Below, one piece after another: positions 1 through 12,699 of a DNA stretch of 64,000 nucleotides (position 1 is its first letter; each line of letters begins with the position of its first letter). The position numbers and the translations under genes were made by a program. Source of the stretch: Dromiciops gliroides (taxonomy: Eukaryota > Chordata > Mammalia > Microbiotheria > Microbiotheriidae). The notes below the pieces were generated by a model. That model was given only the letters and a program-made list of their open reading frames with translations. It was not told where the DNA came from and did not search any database. Location of the stretch: assembly GCF_019393635.1 (NCBI RefSeq), contig NC_057861.1, positions 382,361,315 to 382,425,314 of the forward strand. Reading direction: 5' to 3'.

Positions 1-812
1 TTGGATCAGTTCACAGCTCCACCAACAATGCATTAGTGTTCCAAATTTCCCACAGCTTGTCCAACATTTATTATTTTTCCTTTTTTGTCATTTTAGCCAA
101 TCTGATAGGTGTCAGGTGGTACCTCAAAGTTGTTTTAATTTTCATCTCTCTAATCATTTGAGATTCAGAGCATTTTTTCATATGGGAATAGATAGCTTTG
201 GTTTCTTCATCAGAAAACTGCCTGTTCATATCCTTTGACCATTTCTCAATTGGGGAATGACTTGGATTTTTATAAATTTTATTTAGTTCCCTATATATTT
301 TAGAGATGAGGCCTTTATCAGAAGTACTGGCCACAAAAATTGTTTCCCAGCTTTCTGCCTCCCTTCCAATTTTGGATGCATTGCTTCTCTTTGTACAAAA
401 TGTTTTTAATTTAATGTAATCAAAATCATACATTTTGCATTTTATAATATACTCTATCTCTTGTTTGATCATAAACTGTTTTCCTTTCCAAAGATCTGAT
501 AGGTACACTATTCCTTTCTCTCCCAATCTACCCATGGTATCACCTGTTATGTCTAAATTGTGTATCCATTTTGAACTTATTTTAGTATAAGGTGTCAGAT
601 GTTGGTCTATGCCCAATTTCTGCCATACTATCTTCCAGTTTTCCCAGCAGTTTTTGTCAAATACTGAGTTCCTATCCCAGAAGCTGGAGTCTTTGGGTTT
701 ATCAAACACTACATTACTAGTGTCATTTACTACTGCATTTCCTGAGCCTAGCCTATTCCATTGATCTACCACTCTATTTTTTAGCCAGTACCAGATAGTT
801 TTGATGACTGCT
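1..812 (-). mobile_element. L1 LINE, ORF2 C-terminal end, 5'-truncated
   Basis: Minus-strand L1 running off the left edge. The open frame from about 809 down to a stop near 71 encodes the C-terminal end of ORF2p. VVDQWNRLGSG, SPIEKWSKDMNRQFS and REMKIKTTLRYHLTP all align with the well-known L1 ORF2 C-terminus. The endonuclease and most of the RT are missing, so it is a dead 5'-truncated insertion, although the remaining ~245 codons are uninterrupted. Positions 1-70 are the start of the L1 3' UTR. Confidence 0.88.
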
Positions 813-1432
813 CATTTGTAGTAAAGCTCCAAATGTTTGTGGATAATGATGCAATCGATAATGCTCTTTTTTACTTTTTCCATTTTCTTGTTATAGAGAT
901 CCGGAATTATAGGGATTGGAATAGGGAAATCCCAGGTAAGATAATTCTCTCTACCAAATCAAGTTGGTTACTTCTCTCCAACTTAAATTCTCCAAGTTAC
1001 CTAGAGCAATGAGAAATCAAGTAGCTTGCCCAAGGTTACAGCAAGTATTGTTAGAAGTGGGGTGTGCACACAAATCTTCCTAGCTGAGAAAGTAGAAAGT
1101 TGTATGGGCTCTCTATCCTTCCCTTCTTTTAAAGAGCTACATGTTGAATATGGGAAACTGTCTCACTTCTAAGGTGGATGCAAAGCACCTCTCTAAGCAG
1201 TGTTGCCCCTGTCAGCTCACAATTGATTGGCTGCAAATCTTCAGGCAAGGTAAAGGAAAAGTTAATTTTTTTTTTTTGGTTCTACCTGATGGCTGAAAGC
1301 ACTTCTCCATCTCTCAAACTACTTCTGCTGACAGATTACCTTAAAGTGAATACTTCCAAAGAGCATGAATAAAGTAGGTAGAGAGCAAAGCATAACTTTC
1401 ATTTGCATAATTCAGCTACTTATTCTATAGGT
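813..1432. other. No gene or repeat recognised
   Basis: AT-rich, no convincing coding frame. The short frame at 1178-1372 has no recognisable domain. Confidence 0.5.
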
Positions 1433-1835
1433 GTAGTTAGGTGGTGCAGTGTACAGAGCATTGTACCTAGAGTCAGGAAATTGTTGTTATTCAGTTGTAT
1501 CCCACTCTTGGCAAAGTGGTTTGCTATTTTCTTCAACAGCTCATCTTACAGATCAAGAAACTGAGGCAAATAGGGTTAAGTGACTTGCCTAGGACCATAC
1601 AGCAGTCAGGAAGACCTGAGTTCAAATCCAGCTTCAGACACTTGTTATGTGAACCTGAGCAAATAACTTAACTTCCATTTGCCTCAGTTTCCTCATCAGT
1701 AAAATAGGGAGAGAGCATCACTTACTTCCCAGAATTATTGTGAGGATCAAAGGAGATAATAATTTTAAAGTGCTTATTACACTGCTTAGAACACAGTAAG
1801 CACTATATAAATGTTAAGTATTTATGATTATTATC
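1433..1835 (+). mobile_element. CORE-SINE/MIR-type element split by a reverse SINE
   Basis: Head gtagttaggtggtgcagtg and body with cctcagtttcctcatcagt and a gtgaggatcaaaggagata tail identify an old tRNA-derived CORE-SINE. A second Mar1-like SINE in reverse orientation is inserted at 1480-1603, flanked by agtcaggaa at 1471-1479 and 1604-1612. Confidence 0.75.
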
Positions 1836-2512
1836 AGTATTTATTATTATTTCTATATACCTGCATTTTTAGCATCTGCATTTGATTTTAAATATTATCC
1901 AGGCTAAATACTTTTATCCTTCAGGAAATCTATCTTCAACTATCTTTTTTAAATTGTCACAAGATAAAACCCAAGTTCTCAGCACTTCCCTCCATTTTGC
2001 CATTCTTCCCTGTTATATCTTTGCCTTATTCCATCTTTCCTGGCTGTCTCTAATCCCCACCCATCTTTTGAATTGCTAGGTGAGTCAGTATGTTAGGGCA
2101 CAGATATACAAGGACCTAAATGTCTGCACTGTCTGACACAGTTGGTTAGCATGCAGAGTCACTTAGAGAAAATATGCTGAGCTAGGGAGCTCATTAATGC
2201 TAAGGCCATCCAATCTTGCTTCGAGGAGATATTTCTAGTTGATTGAATAGCAGAGCTGACATCTCAAAAAATGTACTCTGATCATAATAAATCACTTTCC
2301 AAAACACATTATAGACATAACAAAAATTCAATATAGTAAAAAAGAGTTATTCGAATCAACACACTAACTGTAGGGAAAATCATTCTCAGACGTACAAGGG
2401 AATATCAAAACAGTGCTTTGATATGCACCAATATTTCTATGACAGGTTAATTATAGACTGGTGTCATATCCAGGTGCCAAGATACTCACACAGGTATGAA
2501 CATATTAACACT

Positions 2513-2940
2513 GGGGCAACTGGTGGTGCAATGGATAGAGTATTGGACCTGGAGTCAGGAAGTCTTAGTTCAAATGCAGCCTCATACCCTTATTAGTTGG
2601 ATGACCTTGGGCAAGTCATTTAATCTGTTTACTTCATTTTCCTCAATTGTAAAATGGGGATAATAATAGTTCTTCCCTCACAGGGTTGATGTGAAAATCA
2701 AAGGGGATAATATTTTTTTGGAGGGGGGCAGGGCAATGAGGGTTAAGTGACTTGCCCAGGGTCACACAGCTAGTAAGTGTCAAGTGTCTGAGGCTGGATT
2801 TGAACTCAGGTCCTCCTGAATCCAGGGCCCGGTGCTTTATCCATTGTGCTACCTAGCTGCCCCCAGGAAATAATATTTGCAAAAAGAGCTTTACACAGTG
2901 ACTGGCACAGAGTAGCCTCTATGTAAACGCTTATTGTTTT
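2513..2940 (+). mobile_element. CORE-SINE (Mar1/MIR type), interrupted
   Basis: Plus-strand CORE-SINE from ggggcaactggtggtgcaat through tgtaaaatggggataataa to the gctttacacagtgactggc tail, interrupted by a younger reverse SINE at 2716-2864. Confidence 0.7.
2716..2864 (-). mobile_element. Marsupial tRNA-derived SINE (WSINE1-like)
   Basis: Reverse copy with ttaagtgacttgcccagggt and acctagctgccccc, inserted in a CORE-SINE; target duplication ataatattt at 2707-2715 and 2870-2878. Confidence 0.85.
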
Positions 2941-3329
2941 CCCCTCTCTATTGGGATAGTCTCTTCCTATGTTTGTGAATACTGAAGGATCTTTTGAGTC
3001 CTTTGAACCAAACAAGGGATGAGAGTATAGCATGGAGAACCTATGGGACCAGATCCAGGGTATTTATTTATATGAGACTAATCCCAGACTTCTAAAGGAT
3101 AACTTGGAGGGAAGCAAGTCTAAATGATCAGCCCTATAATATGCACAATTTTTTGTGGTCATTATGTTTCCTAGGATAATTCTTGTTTGAGCCCTCTACT
3201 ATGAAGACCAACACTAAGGAACTCAGAGCCATCCCCAGTTTTTGGTGTGCAAGACAAGCAGTCAGTGCCTGATGGCTTCATGGTGCCTCATGGCAGCCAG
3301 TGATGAAATGAAAGATAGCAAGCTAAGAA

Positions 3330-3890
3330 GAATCAGCATGCCTATTGATTGGGGAAGTGGTTAAACAAATTATGATACATGGATGTAATGGAACATTACT
3401 CTGCTGTAATAAACACTAAATATGATGGATATAGAGAAACATGGAAAGACTTTCATGAACTGAAACAAAGTGAAATAAGTAGAGGCAAGCAATTAACATA
3501 TGCAATGACTACAGGTATTTAAATGAAAAAAATAGTGACAATAAAACAATAAAAAAAATCAGGCTTGGTTCCAAAGAAATGAGAAGACACTCCCTCCTCC
3601 TGGGTCTTTGCAGAGGTAGAAAGCTTTATGGGTATGGGACACCAAACGTAATAGAAAGTTTTTTCAATTTATTGATGTTTTGATGATTTTTCCCCCTTTC
3701 CCCTCTTTTTTCTTTCCTTTCCTTTCCTTTGTTTCTTTGTTTCTTTCTTTCTCTCTCTCTCTTTTTCTTTCTTTCTTTTTTTTTTTTTGTGAAATGGGAT
3801 ATTTCTCCAGAAGGGAAGAGAGATGTGGGGGAAATTTGGGTGATATTAAAAAAAGATATCCAATAGAATAAACTAAGTAAATAAAACCAT
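3330..3890 (+). mobile_element. L1 3' UTR fragment with pyrimidine tract
   Basis: attgattggggaagtggtta and gatggatatagagaaacatg-type text matches the L1 3' UTR seen elsewhere in the window. A T/C-rich tract (about 3688-3789) is internal. Decayed. Confidence 0.55.
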
Positions 3891-5124
3891 ATAAATCATC
3901 ATCATCCTATTCTTCATCCATTGATGTTATTATTGTGGCTTACATTTATATGGAGTTTTAATTTACAGTTTTCAATGCTCTTTCACAACCACTATTGCTG
4001 CTACCACCCATGGATCTCAGGGCACTTGATCGTGTGACACATGCTTCAAGATTGCCAAGAAACATCATGTTCTAACAGGTGAGTGTTTTTTTTTTTTTTT
4101 TAGAAAATCAAGCCTGAAAACAAACTAACCCTAAAGCATATTTCATTATGACTAAGGGTACATTCAAAGAATAATTTGGAAGATAAGAAAACACCATAAG
4201 AAAGAAGTGAACAGTACCAGAAAAGAACATTGGCAAAGTTATTAATATAACAAGAAATTAACGAGTTTGCTTTAGCATAGTCATGGAAACTTAAAAGGAA
4301 TTATGAAAGTTATACTAATGGTGGATAATTTACAAATTATTATTGCCTTGTAAGGTTGAAAAGGATTCAAGGACTTATAAAACTGTCTGTTGGAAGAATT
4401 CTTTAGCTCAATGATATTAACTCTGTAGAGGACTAGCATTGGTCAATCCATCATCTTCATCTTTCAGTGATGAGGAAGTTCACATTATATATTTTACCTT
4501 TTGGTTCCTGCTTTGTTCCCACATCATTAGTTAAGGCCCTTAGTTGGGTTCACTGTGTAGGCATGCCAGACATATGAGGTAAGTATTAAGGAAGAACTGT
4601 GTATTCATAAAGGAACTAATGACCTAAGGCTCAGAGATTCAGTTGGGCTCTAAGAAGTACAATTCCTGGGATATAGTAGGTGCTTAATAAGGATTTGATT
4701 ATTGATTAGGTAGTATAGAGCTACTTCCTCTCCCCCTCGTTGTCTTGATCTTTACTCTTAATATGTATTCAAAATTTGTTCCTTTTTTCAACCAAAAATA
4801 ATTTGGAACCATGGTTAACATCATCTTCATATTGTCCTTTCCTAGAAATTGTTTAGCCATCAGACTATTTTTCCTAAAACACTTGAGTCTACCTGGAGAT
4901 AAGATGTTCATGTCTTTCAAATTCATTTAGTTGAAATCTAAAACCTAAATGGTCTAATCTGCCATGAATTTCCTTGAAGTAAATTGAATGTAAGAACAAG
5001 CTTACTACTTATGAGAGCTATGCACAAGTAGAATAGACTAGTTAGTTAGCAGATTCTTTCTCATTAACAGTCCTCAGTTTTGCACTGAATGAACATTTAT
5101 CAGGTCTCTTATGAACTAGCTTCT
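3891..5124. other. No gene recognised; one L2-like tip
   Basis: Anonymous AT-rich DNA. A short ggatatagtaggtgcttaat piece near 4670-4700 resembles the 3' tip of an L2/CR1 LINE. The short minus frame at 4699-4926 has no recognisable domain. Confidence 0.45.
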
Positions 5125-5275
5125 TAATGGGTTGTGACACCATATGGGGTCATGTAACTGAATGAGGGGGTTGTGAAAAATTTGCCAACAGTAAAAGGTT
5201 ATGTACACCTATTTTATGTACATATATACCTGGGGATATGTAAAAATTTCTCGGGCATAAAAAGGACAATTAGAA
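5125..5275. repeat. Possible DNA-transposon-like repeat
   Basis: gggttgtgacaccatatggg followed by gggggttgtgaaaaatttg and gtaaaaggttatgtacacct has the look of a marsupial dispersed repeat that I recall only loosely. No terminal repeats can be defined. Confidence 0.25.
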
Positions 5276-5456
5276 CAATTACTTTTCCAGGTATTTTTTG
5301 TATTAGATGAACTATGAGGTAATTTACAAGACTGAGATTCCATGATTCTGTGGACAAACAGCTTGTCTAATATTTTTGGTTATTTGTTGGAATTTGTCGC
5401 CTTATCTTGCTCAGGCTGAAAGCACAGTCACCACTTACACACTGATCTCTCTCTCG

Positions 5457-5477
<21 letters not shown>

Positions 5478-5487
<10 letters not shown>

Positions 5488-5621
5488 TGTGAGGCAATTG
5501 GGGTTAAGTGACTTGCCCAGGGTCACACAGCTAGTAAGTATCAAGTGTCTGAGGCCGGATTTGAACTCAGATCCTCCTGACTCCAGGCCTGGTGCTCTAT
5601 TCACTGCGCCACCTGGCAGTC
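5478..5621 (-). mobile_element. WSINE1-like SINE
   Basis: Reverse copy (gtgaggcaattggggttaag to gcgccacctggcagtc), preceded by a CT-rich microsatellite (about 5446-5478). A partial target repeat ctgat..tctct occurs on both sides. Confidence 0.85.
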
Positions 5622-6235
5622 CTGATTTCTCTTTCTGACCTGGGTTTGCCCTTTCTTTGAAAGTCTGGTGGCCCCCAATTTGGAGCTGAGGAGGAGGGCT
5701 AAATCCTTTGTTCCAGATGTAGTACTCAAGTGGTTTTAACCCTTTAGCTTAGAAATCCTGAGATCAAGAGATCCACCAAACAGCCTGCCCTAGTTACAGG
5801 ATGCATACCACTACATTCTACCTTATATTAGTTTCAAACAAAGAATTCTTTGTTTCCTTTCCTTTACATATAGACCTATGATTTTATTGCTGTAGGGTAC
5901 TCCCTATGAAGGAAATTCCTCTACCAATGTAGATCAGTATCTTTTTGCAACTTGGAGGAAGTTGCTTCGAGTGTACAGAAGTTAAATGATTTGTAGTCAG
6001 GCAGTGATCATGCTCTTCCTTTTCAATTTTCATAGGTTGTAGAATTTAGAGATGGAAAAATCTTTAGGGATTTTCAAGTACAGTATTCCTTAACCATTTT
6101 GAGAATGAAGAAAACTTATTAAACATGAAAATATCCTGTAGACTGCCACATGATAGTAATACTTTTGATGGATTGTATCTATGGAATGAGAAAATATATA
6201 ATTACAGGAAAAGCTATGTATTCAGAATCATTTTT

Positions 6236-6376
6236 TTTTTTAGTGTGGCAATTGGGGTTGTGACTTGCCCAGGGTCACACAGCTAGTAAGTGTTAAGTGT
6301 CTGAGGCCAGATTTGAACTCAGGTACTCCTGACTCCAGGGCTGGTGCTCTATCCACTGCGCCATCTAGCTGCCCCC
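6236..6376 (-). mobile_element. WSINE1-like SINE
   Basis: Reverse copy with T-rich end and gctgccccc end; gaatcattttt occurs on both sides as the target duplication. Confidence 0.88.
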
Positions 6377-6639
6377 GGAATCATTTTTGATGAATTTGTT
6401 TTATTAAGCATACTCCTTGAAAACTAGCTATGCAAAGATGGTAAATTTGCTTTGTCATTGATACATTCATGGATTCATAGTTCCCTGGCAAAGCTCCATT
6501 TTCTCCACAATTCCCAGGAGGCTAAAGATACACATAAACATAAAATCAAATAACTATTTTGGTAGTGCCAACTAATATTCATCTTTGAGGCTTATTAAAA
6601 TCATCATACTTTGAAACTAAAGCATGAAAGTGATTATAG

Positions 6640-7215
6640 ACTGTGGTTAAAGGGCTGATCTTGGAGTCAGGATCACCTAATTTCAAGTCCTAGCCCTGAA
6701 CAAATTCTAGTTGTTGAAGGAAGTTGTATGAATATATTATCTACATTGATTTTCAATAGAGAAAGAAATTCTATACCAGAAATTTCCTAAAAAAAATTCA
6801 TAGTGTCACAGGTACAGATACACACACACAGATGTGAAATAAAATCATATCACCTCCATGATCTTGGAAAAGTATCTAACTTCTTTGGGCCTTAGTTTCC
6901 TCATTTAATGTTGTAATAGATGATCTCTAAATTCCCTTAAAGCACTAATTCCTAGAATGCTTAGATAGTATGGGATAAAAACATCTGGAAGACTGTCAAA
7001 AATACATATCTATGTAAACACACATACATGTATATATGTATATAAATATATTTATCATATAGAATGTAAAAGAAATATGGTCTTCATAAGTATGGCATAG
7101 GAAAAAGAACTCTAGCTTTAGAGTCAGAAGACCTGACTTCAATCGTAATTCTGTCACTTAACTGTTAATCAAACTTTCCAAATGAAGTGGATAATTTTTA
7201 GGGCTTCTAAACTCC
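6640..7215 (+). repeat. MIR/CORE-SINE relics
   Basis: Two decayed plus-strand pieces: ggagtcaggatcacctaatt with ggccttagtttcctcattta (6640-6960, split by foreign DNA) and tagagtcagaagacctgact (about 7085-7215). Confidence 0.45.
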
Positions 7216-7439
7216 TTTGATCCAATTTTAAGTTTTTAGTCTCATTTATTATACGAGTGAATAAATTGAGTTACAGTTCATGGTCTGTCTAAATGACAGC
7301 ATATCAAATATTCATAAGTCCCGAGATACATGCAACAAATATGAAAATCATATCACATTCAAGTTGTTATGAGATTTGAACTAGTGGGCCCTGGGGTAAT
7401 GAGGTTTTGTTGTACATGCATTTATCTCAATGCAGAATT

Positions 7440-7665
7440 AATTCTTTGGGTGTATCCTTTCTATTTTAAGTTCTGAGGCCATCTCCTGTCATCCTGATCT
7501 ATATCTTGCCACTGGACCCAGATAGCTCCAGAGGAGAGGGTGAGGCTGGTGTTTTTATACAACCCTGCCTCACTTAATTCCAATTCACTGCAAGTCATGA
7601 CATCACTTCCCCTGTGTCATGGTCCTCTTCAAAAAAGAAAGACAAACAGCAGCTATCTTAAGTAG
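7440..7665 (+). repeat. Dispersed repeat family X, partial copy
   Basis: ctgcctcacttaattccaat, tcatgacatcacttc and an A-rich end match the 3' half of longer copies at about 12700-13235 (+) and 62810-63290 (-). I do not recognise the family. Confidence 0.5.
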
Positions 7666-7919
7666 TCACAAAACAAATTCATTCCCTCATAAGGAAAAGA
7701 GTCCGGCCTACTGATACAGCCTAGAAATAAGTATGTTTGGCTTCCAATGTCACAAAGCTCAACATCAATCTTTATTTTTTTTCTTATATGAAATTATACA
7801 TGTGGGAGAACAAAAATTGTATCCTATGTATATCAAAGGGTTGTGGGAGGGGGAATTATGTGCAAAATGTGCTCTGATGCCCATGGGAAAGAAATATTAT
7901 AAACCAAGAGTGCCATAAG

Positions 7920-8205
7920 ATGCCAATACTGCTATTGCTAATTCAGTCACTCCCAATGCCTTCTGCTGGCTTGCCGGGCTTGGTATGGCATGGTTTCAAT
8001 GGACTGTGTTCCATTCTCACCCCAGTGAGACAAACCTTTCCCTCTAAACTTCTAAGTTGTCTGGGCTGGAAATTGTTTCACCTCAACTTTTTGTTGGTTC
8101 TGCTGCTACAGAATTCATTTTGAGGCATTCTTTTAATGTTTTTTAGGGAAGAATTCAGGTAAACTCAAATGAGTCCCTGTCTTTATTCAGGCATTTGGTT
8201 CCACC
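7920..8205 (-). mobile_element. L1 5' UTR fragment
   Basis: Reverse orientation. accccagtgagacaaacctt, aagttgtctgggctgga and gagtccctgtctttattcag match, in reverse, the 5' UTR of the LINE at 10745. The outermost ggcatttgg at about 8198 corresponds to the LINE 5' end. No ORF1 follows. Confidence 0.65.
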
Positions 8206-8315
8206 CATTAAATTGTGAAGTCCTTGAGAGCAGGGACTACCTTTCTTTGTATTCCTGGTGCTTATCCCAGTGTCAGGCACATAAAAGTCACTGAATTAAC
8301 ACTTACTGACTAACT
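8206..8315 (+). mobile_element. L2/CR1-clade LINE 3' end
   Basis: gtccttgagagcagggacta, ttgtattcctggtgctt and gtcaggcacataaaa are the typical 3' end of CR1-clade mammalian LINEs. Confidence 0.6.
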
Positions 8316-8559
8316 AGAATTTAACCCATATAAAGCTCTTTTCACAATGAAAAAACTGAAAGAAAATAAAAACCCTCTTAGTCAAGAAATTCATTTTGTT
8401 CAAGTAGCAGAAGGAATGCCATCCAAGAGAAACACTTAAAATACAAGGTCTTTTTACAAAGTAGTAATAAAGGCAAAAGAAAGTTCTAAAAAAAAAAAAC
8501 CAGCAAAAAAACAAAAACAAAAAGCAAAAAAAGCTTCACACAACAGTAAGAGCCATTGA

Positions 8560-9310
8560 TGTATTGATAAAATTTTAAAGGATATGAAAAGGCAGTTTTC
8601 AAAGGAGAAATCCAAGTTATCAACAGCCATATTAAAAAACACTCCAAATAGCTAATAATTAGAAAAGTGCAAATGGAAGCAATTCAGAAGTTCTACTTCA
8701 TACCTTCAATTGGAAAAGATGATAAAAAAGGAAAATGACTTTTTGTAAAGGTTATGGAAAGACAGATATAATGCATTATTGGTATAGCTATGAATTGTTC
8801 AAGCCATTCTAATAGGTGATTTAGAACTATGACTACAAAATTGCTAACCTATGTATACCATTTGGCTCAATATACTATTACTAAGCCTAAACATCAAGGA
8901 GTTTATAGAAAGAAGAAAAGGACCCATATTTATGAAAATATTTGTAGTACATTTTTCATCAAAGAATTAAAAATTAATGGGAGAGTAATATACATTTAAT
9001 ATACATTAATTATAATTGAACTATAAAAATTATAAAAAGGATGATTTCAGAGAAACCTAGGAAAACATATTTACTGAAGCAGGGTGAACAGAAACATAAC
9101 AATTTTTATAATGCCAACAATGAAAAGTCAAACAACTTCAAACGATTTGAGATCATTTACTGTAATTGTTATATTCATGTTGATGTTTCATCAATGTTAA
9201 TGTACAATGAGTTGATTACTATAATGTCTAATAATAATTCCACAGTACTAAAGGTGAATCATGCTAGTTATTTCCAAAAAGAGAGATGATGGAATGTTAC
9301 AAAATAAGAT
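8560..9310 (+). mobile_element. Decayed L1 ORF2 end and 3' UTR
   Basis: aaggatatgaaaaggcagtt and attagaaaagtgcaaatgga correspond to the ORF2 C-terminal region of the copy at 1-812, followed by a degenerate 3' UTR. No frame is preserved. Confidence 0.55.
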
Positions 9311-10345
9311 ACATTTTTGGAAATGGTCAATAAGGGGAATTTTTTTTTTTTGCTTAACTAAACTTAGTTGTCATAAGGGTTTTGCTTTTCTTCTTTTTAA
9401 TGGGGTTTGCATAAAGGTATGAAGGAGTAGGCTGGTAGGGATAGGATTCCCAAATGAAAAGGAAAAAAAGAGCAGAATAAAAGCAAAAATGAATCCTAGA
9501 CAGTCATTTCCTTAAAAAGAAAAGCAAGATCTTCTTAAGAGATTTATAGTCCCTTCTTTCTGTTCATCAATATAGACAGAATTGTTCATATTAATTGTTG
9601 TTTGTGAAGTTAGAGCAAAAAATAAACGAATGAATGAATAAGTAAATAAATTAATAAACAGATGAATGCTTGAATGAATGAAAAAATGGATATAAAGTAA
9701 AAAAAAAAGTTTCTAAGGCAAATAAAAGTCTGCCTAGAACTCAGAATGAGACCTAGCTGAGCCTGAACATCCGGAAAACATTTTTAAATGAAACTATTAG
9801 GAGGAGAACAAATAGACAAAAAAATAGAACAGTTTCCTGTATTTCTGTCATGACCTATTCTAATCAGATGGATCTATTTCTATCACATTTAGGCGTACCC
9901 AATGTACTGTGTGAGGAAATAGTTGTAGCAGTTGAGATGAAGCTTGGAAGACTGCCTAGACTTAACCAAATATATTACATTGTATCATCCTTAAAACATA
10001 ATAGAGATGATACAGTTTGATTTTCATCTTATCAAAGATGAAACTGTTATGGTGGGGGTATAAAAAGTTGACCAAGAACACATGGGTAACTACTGACCTT
10101 ATACTTACTCTCATTGCTTTAAAATCTTTATTCTAATGGTGCTTTTTATATTTAAGGCATTCTGGATGGAAAATAAAGAGGCTTTCATCTATGTTTTTCT
10201 ATAGAAGTTCATAACTGCATAGTCATAGAAATGGCTGAGGGTTAGAGAATTTAAGATTCTTTTGTGTCATCTGATGCAGAACAAACTACAACCTTCAAAA
10301 TATTTTTCAAACAAGAGGTCTCATGTATCAATGTGGATGTATAAA
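9311..10345. other. No gene recognised
   Basis: AT-rich anonymous sequence, with a GAAT-rich patch near 9625-9690. No coding frame or young repeat seen. Confidence 0.45.
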
Positions 10346-10359
10346 CAGATCTAATTATC

Positions 10360-10363
10360 TATC

Positions 10364-10426
<63 letters not shown>

Positions 10427-10499
10427 CATCCATCCATCCATCCATCCATCCATCCATCCATCCATCCATCCATCCATCCATCCATCCATCCATCCATCC

Positions 10500-10571
<72 letters not shown>
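10360..10571. repeat. Mosaic microsatellite (ATCT)n(CATC)n(ATCT)n
   Basis: A ~210-bp tetranucleotide array: TCTA units, then a central block of CCAT units (about 10425-10500), then TCTA units again. A plus-strand frame through it encodes only a period-4 IYLS/IHPS pattern and is not a gene. Confidence 0.97.
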
Positions 10572-10572
<1 letters not shown>

Positions 10573-10744
10573 ACTGCTGCCTTGACATATGGTGATTTTT
10601 GCTTTCTGAAAGAATTAGAAAGCATATGTGTGGATCATTGATGTTATCAGCCCTAGAAGAAAGAGCCCCTCAGGAGAAAAAAAATTGCTTGTGGAGAGAT
10701 AGAATTCTAAGGACAGAAGAAAAAAAAAAGTTTCTCATAGTGGC

Positions 10745-12690
10745 TAATCTGGGGCAGAGCCCAAATGGCAGAGTAAAGACAGGGACTCACCTGAGCTCTC
10801 CCAAATTCCCCTTCAAACATTAAAATAATGCTTGAAAAATTCTGGAGCTCTGCTCCAGACAAAAAGACAAGGTAAAACAATTTTCTAGCCCAAGACAACT
10901 TAGGTCAGCAGGAAAGGTATGTCTCACTGGGGTTAGATTGAAGTCCTGTCTGGAACAAGTTGCACCAAAGCAATCTAGCAGTAGACTGTTGGGAGACCAA
11001 ATTTGAACTGACATCTTCCAGAAATTTTAGCCCACAGACAGTAAAGGATTTGGACAACTGTAGAGTAGTAGATTACAGAGGACCCTTTGTTGTCACTGGG
11101 AGCAGAACTCTACTGCATTGCCCATATATGGTTCTGGGTCTCAGTCTCAGGGTGAGAAGGAACATTATAAAAAGTTGAAACCATGGTCATATTTCCATGG
11201 CAGAAAAGAATATTTGTCGTCACTTTCAGATTAGAACATAGGCCAGGAGAACATTGACCACACAGCAATTTAGATCATGATACCTTGGAAGAACTGAAAA
11301 CATAAATTCTCAGAACTAATTCTGAAAACATCAGCATGTAAAACTTGAAACTTGGGACAGTGCCCCCATCACCCTGGGAGCAGAGCCTAAATTTAACATA
11401 AAGTTAAAAGTCAAGAAATAGTCCAGAAAAATAAGAAAATGACAAAAAACCTGGATCAAAGAAAATTACTGACAATAAAATCAAAGCAGCTTTATACAAA
11501 GGCTCAAAGAAAAATGTGAATTGGTCTAAGTGCACCCCCCCAATTCCTTGGAGAAGTTCATTTTTTTTTCTAAATCAAATAAAAGAGGAAGAAAAATTGG
11601 GGTAAGAAATGAGAGTGATGCAAGAAAAGAATGAAAAAAAGAAGTCAACAGCTTGTAAAGGAGGCACAATAAATTACTGAAGAAAATAACACCTTAAAAA
11701 CAGAATAGGACAAATGGTAAAAGAGACAAAAAATCCATTGAAGAAAACCCATTAAAAAGTAGAATCAACTAAATAGAAAAGGAAATACAAAATTTCATTG
11801 AAGAGAAGAAGTCATTAAAAAGAATTGGCCAAATGGAAAAGGAGGTACAAAAGCTCACTCAAGAAAACATTAAAAAAAATAGAATTGTACAAATAAAATC
11901 CAATAAGTGCATGAAACATAAAGACATAATAAAACAAAATCAAAAAATGAAAAAAATAGAAGAAATTATGTAATATCTCATTGGCAAAACAACTGACCTG
12001 GAAAAATGGAATGAGGAAAGGCAATTAAAGAATTATTGGACTATTTGAAAGCCATGGCAAAAACAAAAACAAACAGCTTAAATATCATCTTTCAAGAAAT
12101 TATTAAGGAAAACTCCCCTGATATCTTGGAACCATAGGGTAAAATAGAAATAGAAAGATTCTATCATTTGCCTATGTAAGAGATCCTAAAATGAAAACAT
12201 CAAGGAATATTGTAGCCAAATTCCAGAGCTCTCAGAGCAAGGAGAAAATATTGGAAGTAGTTAGAAAGAAACAATTTAAATATCATGAAGCCACAGTCAG
12301 GATAACACAAGATTTAGCGGTTTCTATCTTAAAGGACTGGAGGGCTTAGAATATGATATTCTTAAAGGAGAAGGAGCTAGGATAACAACCAAGAGTCACC
12401 TACCAAACAAAATTGAAGATAGTAATGCAGGGGGAAATGGATATTTAATGAAATAGATGACTTTCAAGAATTCCTGATGAAAAGACATGAGCTGAATAGA
12501 AAATTTGACTTTCAAAAAGAAGACAATTATAAAAAGATAAATAGGAAATATAAATGATAAGGAATTTAATAAGGTTAAACTCTTTACATTCCCACATAGG
12601 AAGATGATACTTGTAATTCTTCAGAACTTTCTCATTATTAGGGCAGTTAGAAAGAGTATACACAGACAGAAGTTGTATGAAGTATTCATG
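10745..12690 (+). mobile_element. L1/HAL1-type LINE, 5' UTR and broken ORF1
   Basis: Starts at a degraded ccaaatggcagagtaaag (compare CAAGATGGCGGAG in the intact copy). The 5' UTR runs to about 11430. ORF1 is recognisable from atgacaaaaaac (11434) to about 12530 by RNA-binding-core stretches such as gtagccaaattccagagctc and by the conserved terminal aaaatttgactttca, but it carries many stops. The LINE continues after repeat X, at 13236. Confidence 0.75.
11434..12530 (+). pseudogene. L1 ORF1 pseudogene
   Basis: Homologous along its length to the intact ORF1 at 34367-35359: a K/E-rich coiled-coil region followed by the RRM and C-terminal domain. Multiple in-frame stops and indels. A tail close to the intact copy's KRPELNRKFDF can be read near 12485-12515. 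Confidence 0.7.
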
Positions 12691-12699
12691 GAGGACTAG

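Noticed and set aside
10323-10595. Open frame with IYLS/IHPS repeats
   Set aside because: Translation of a tetranucleotide microsatellite.
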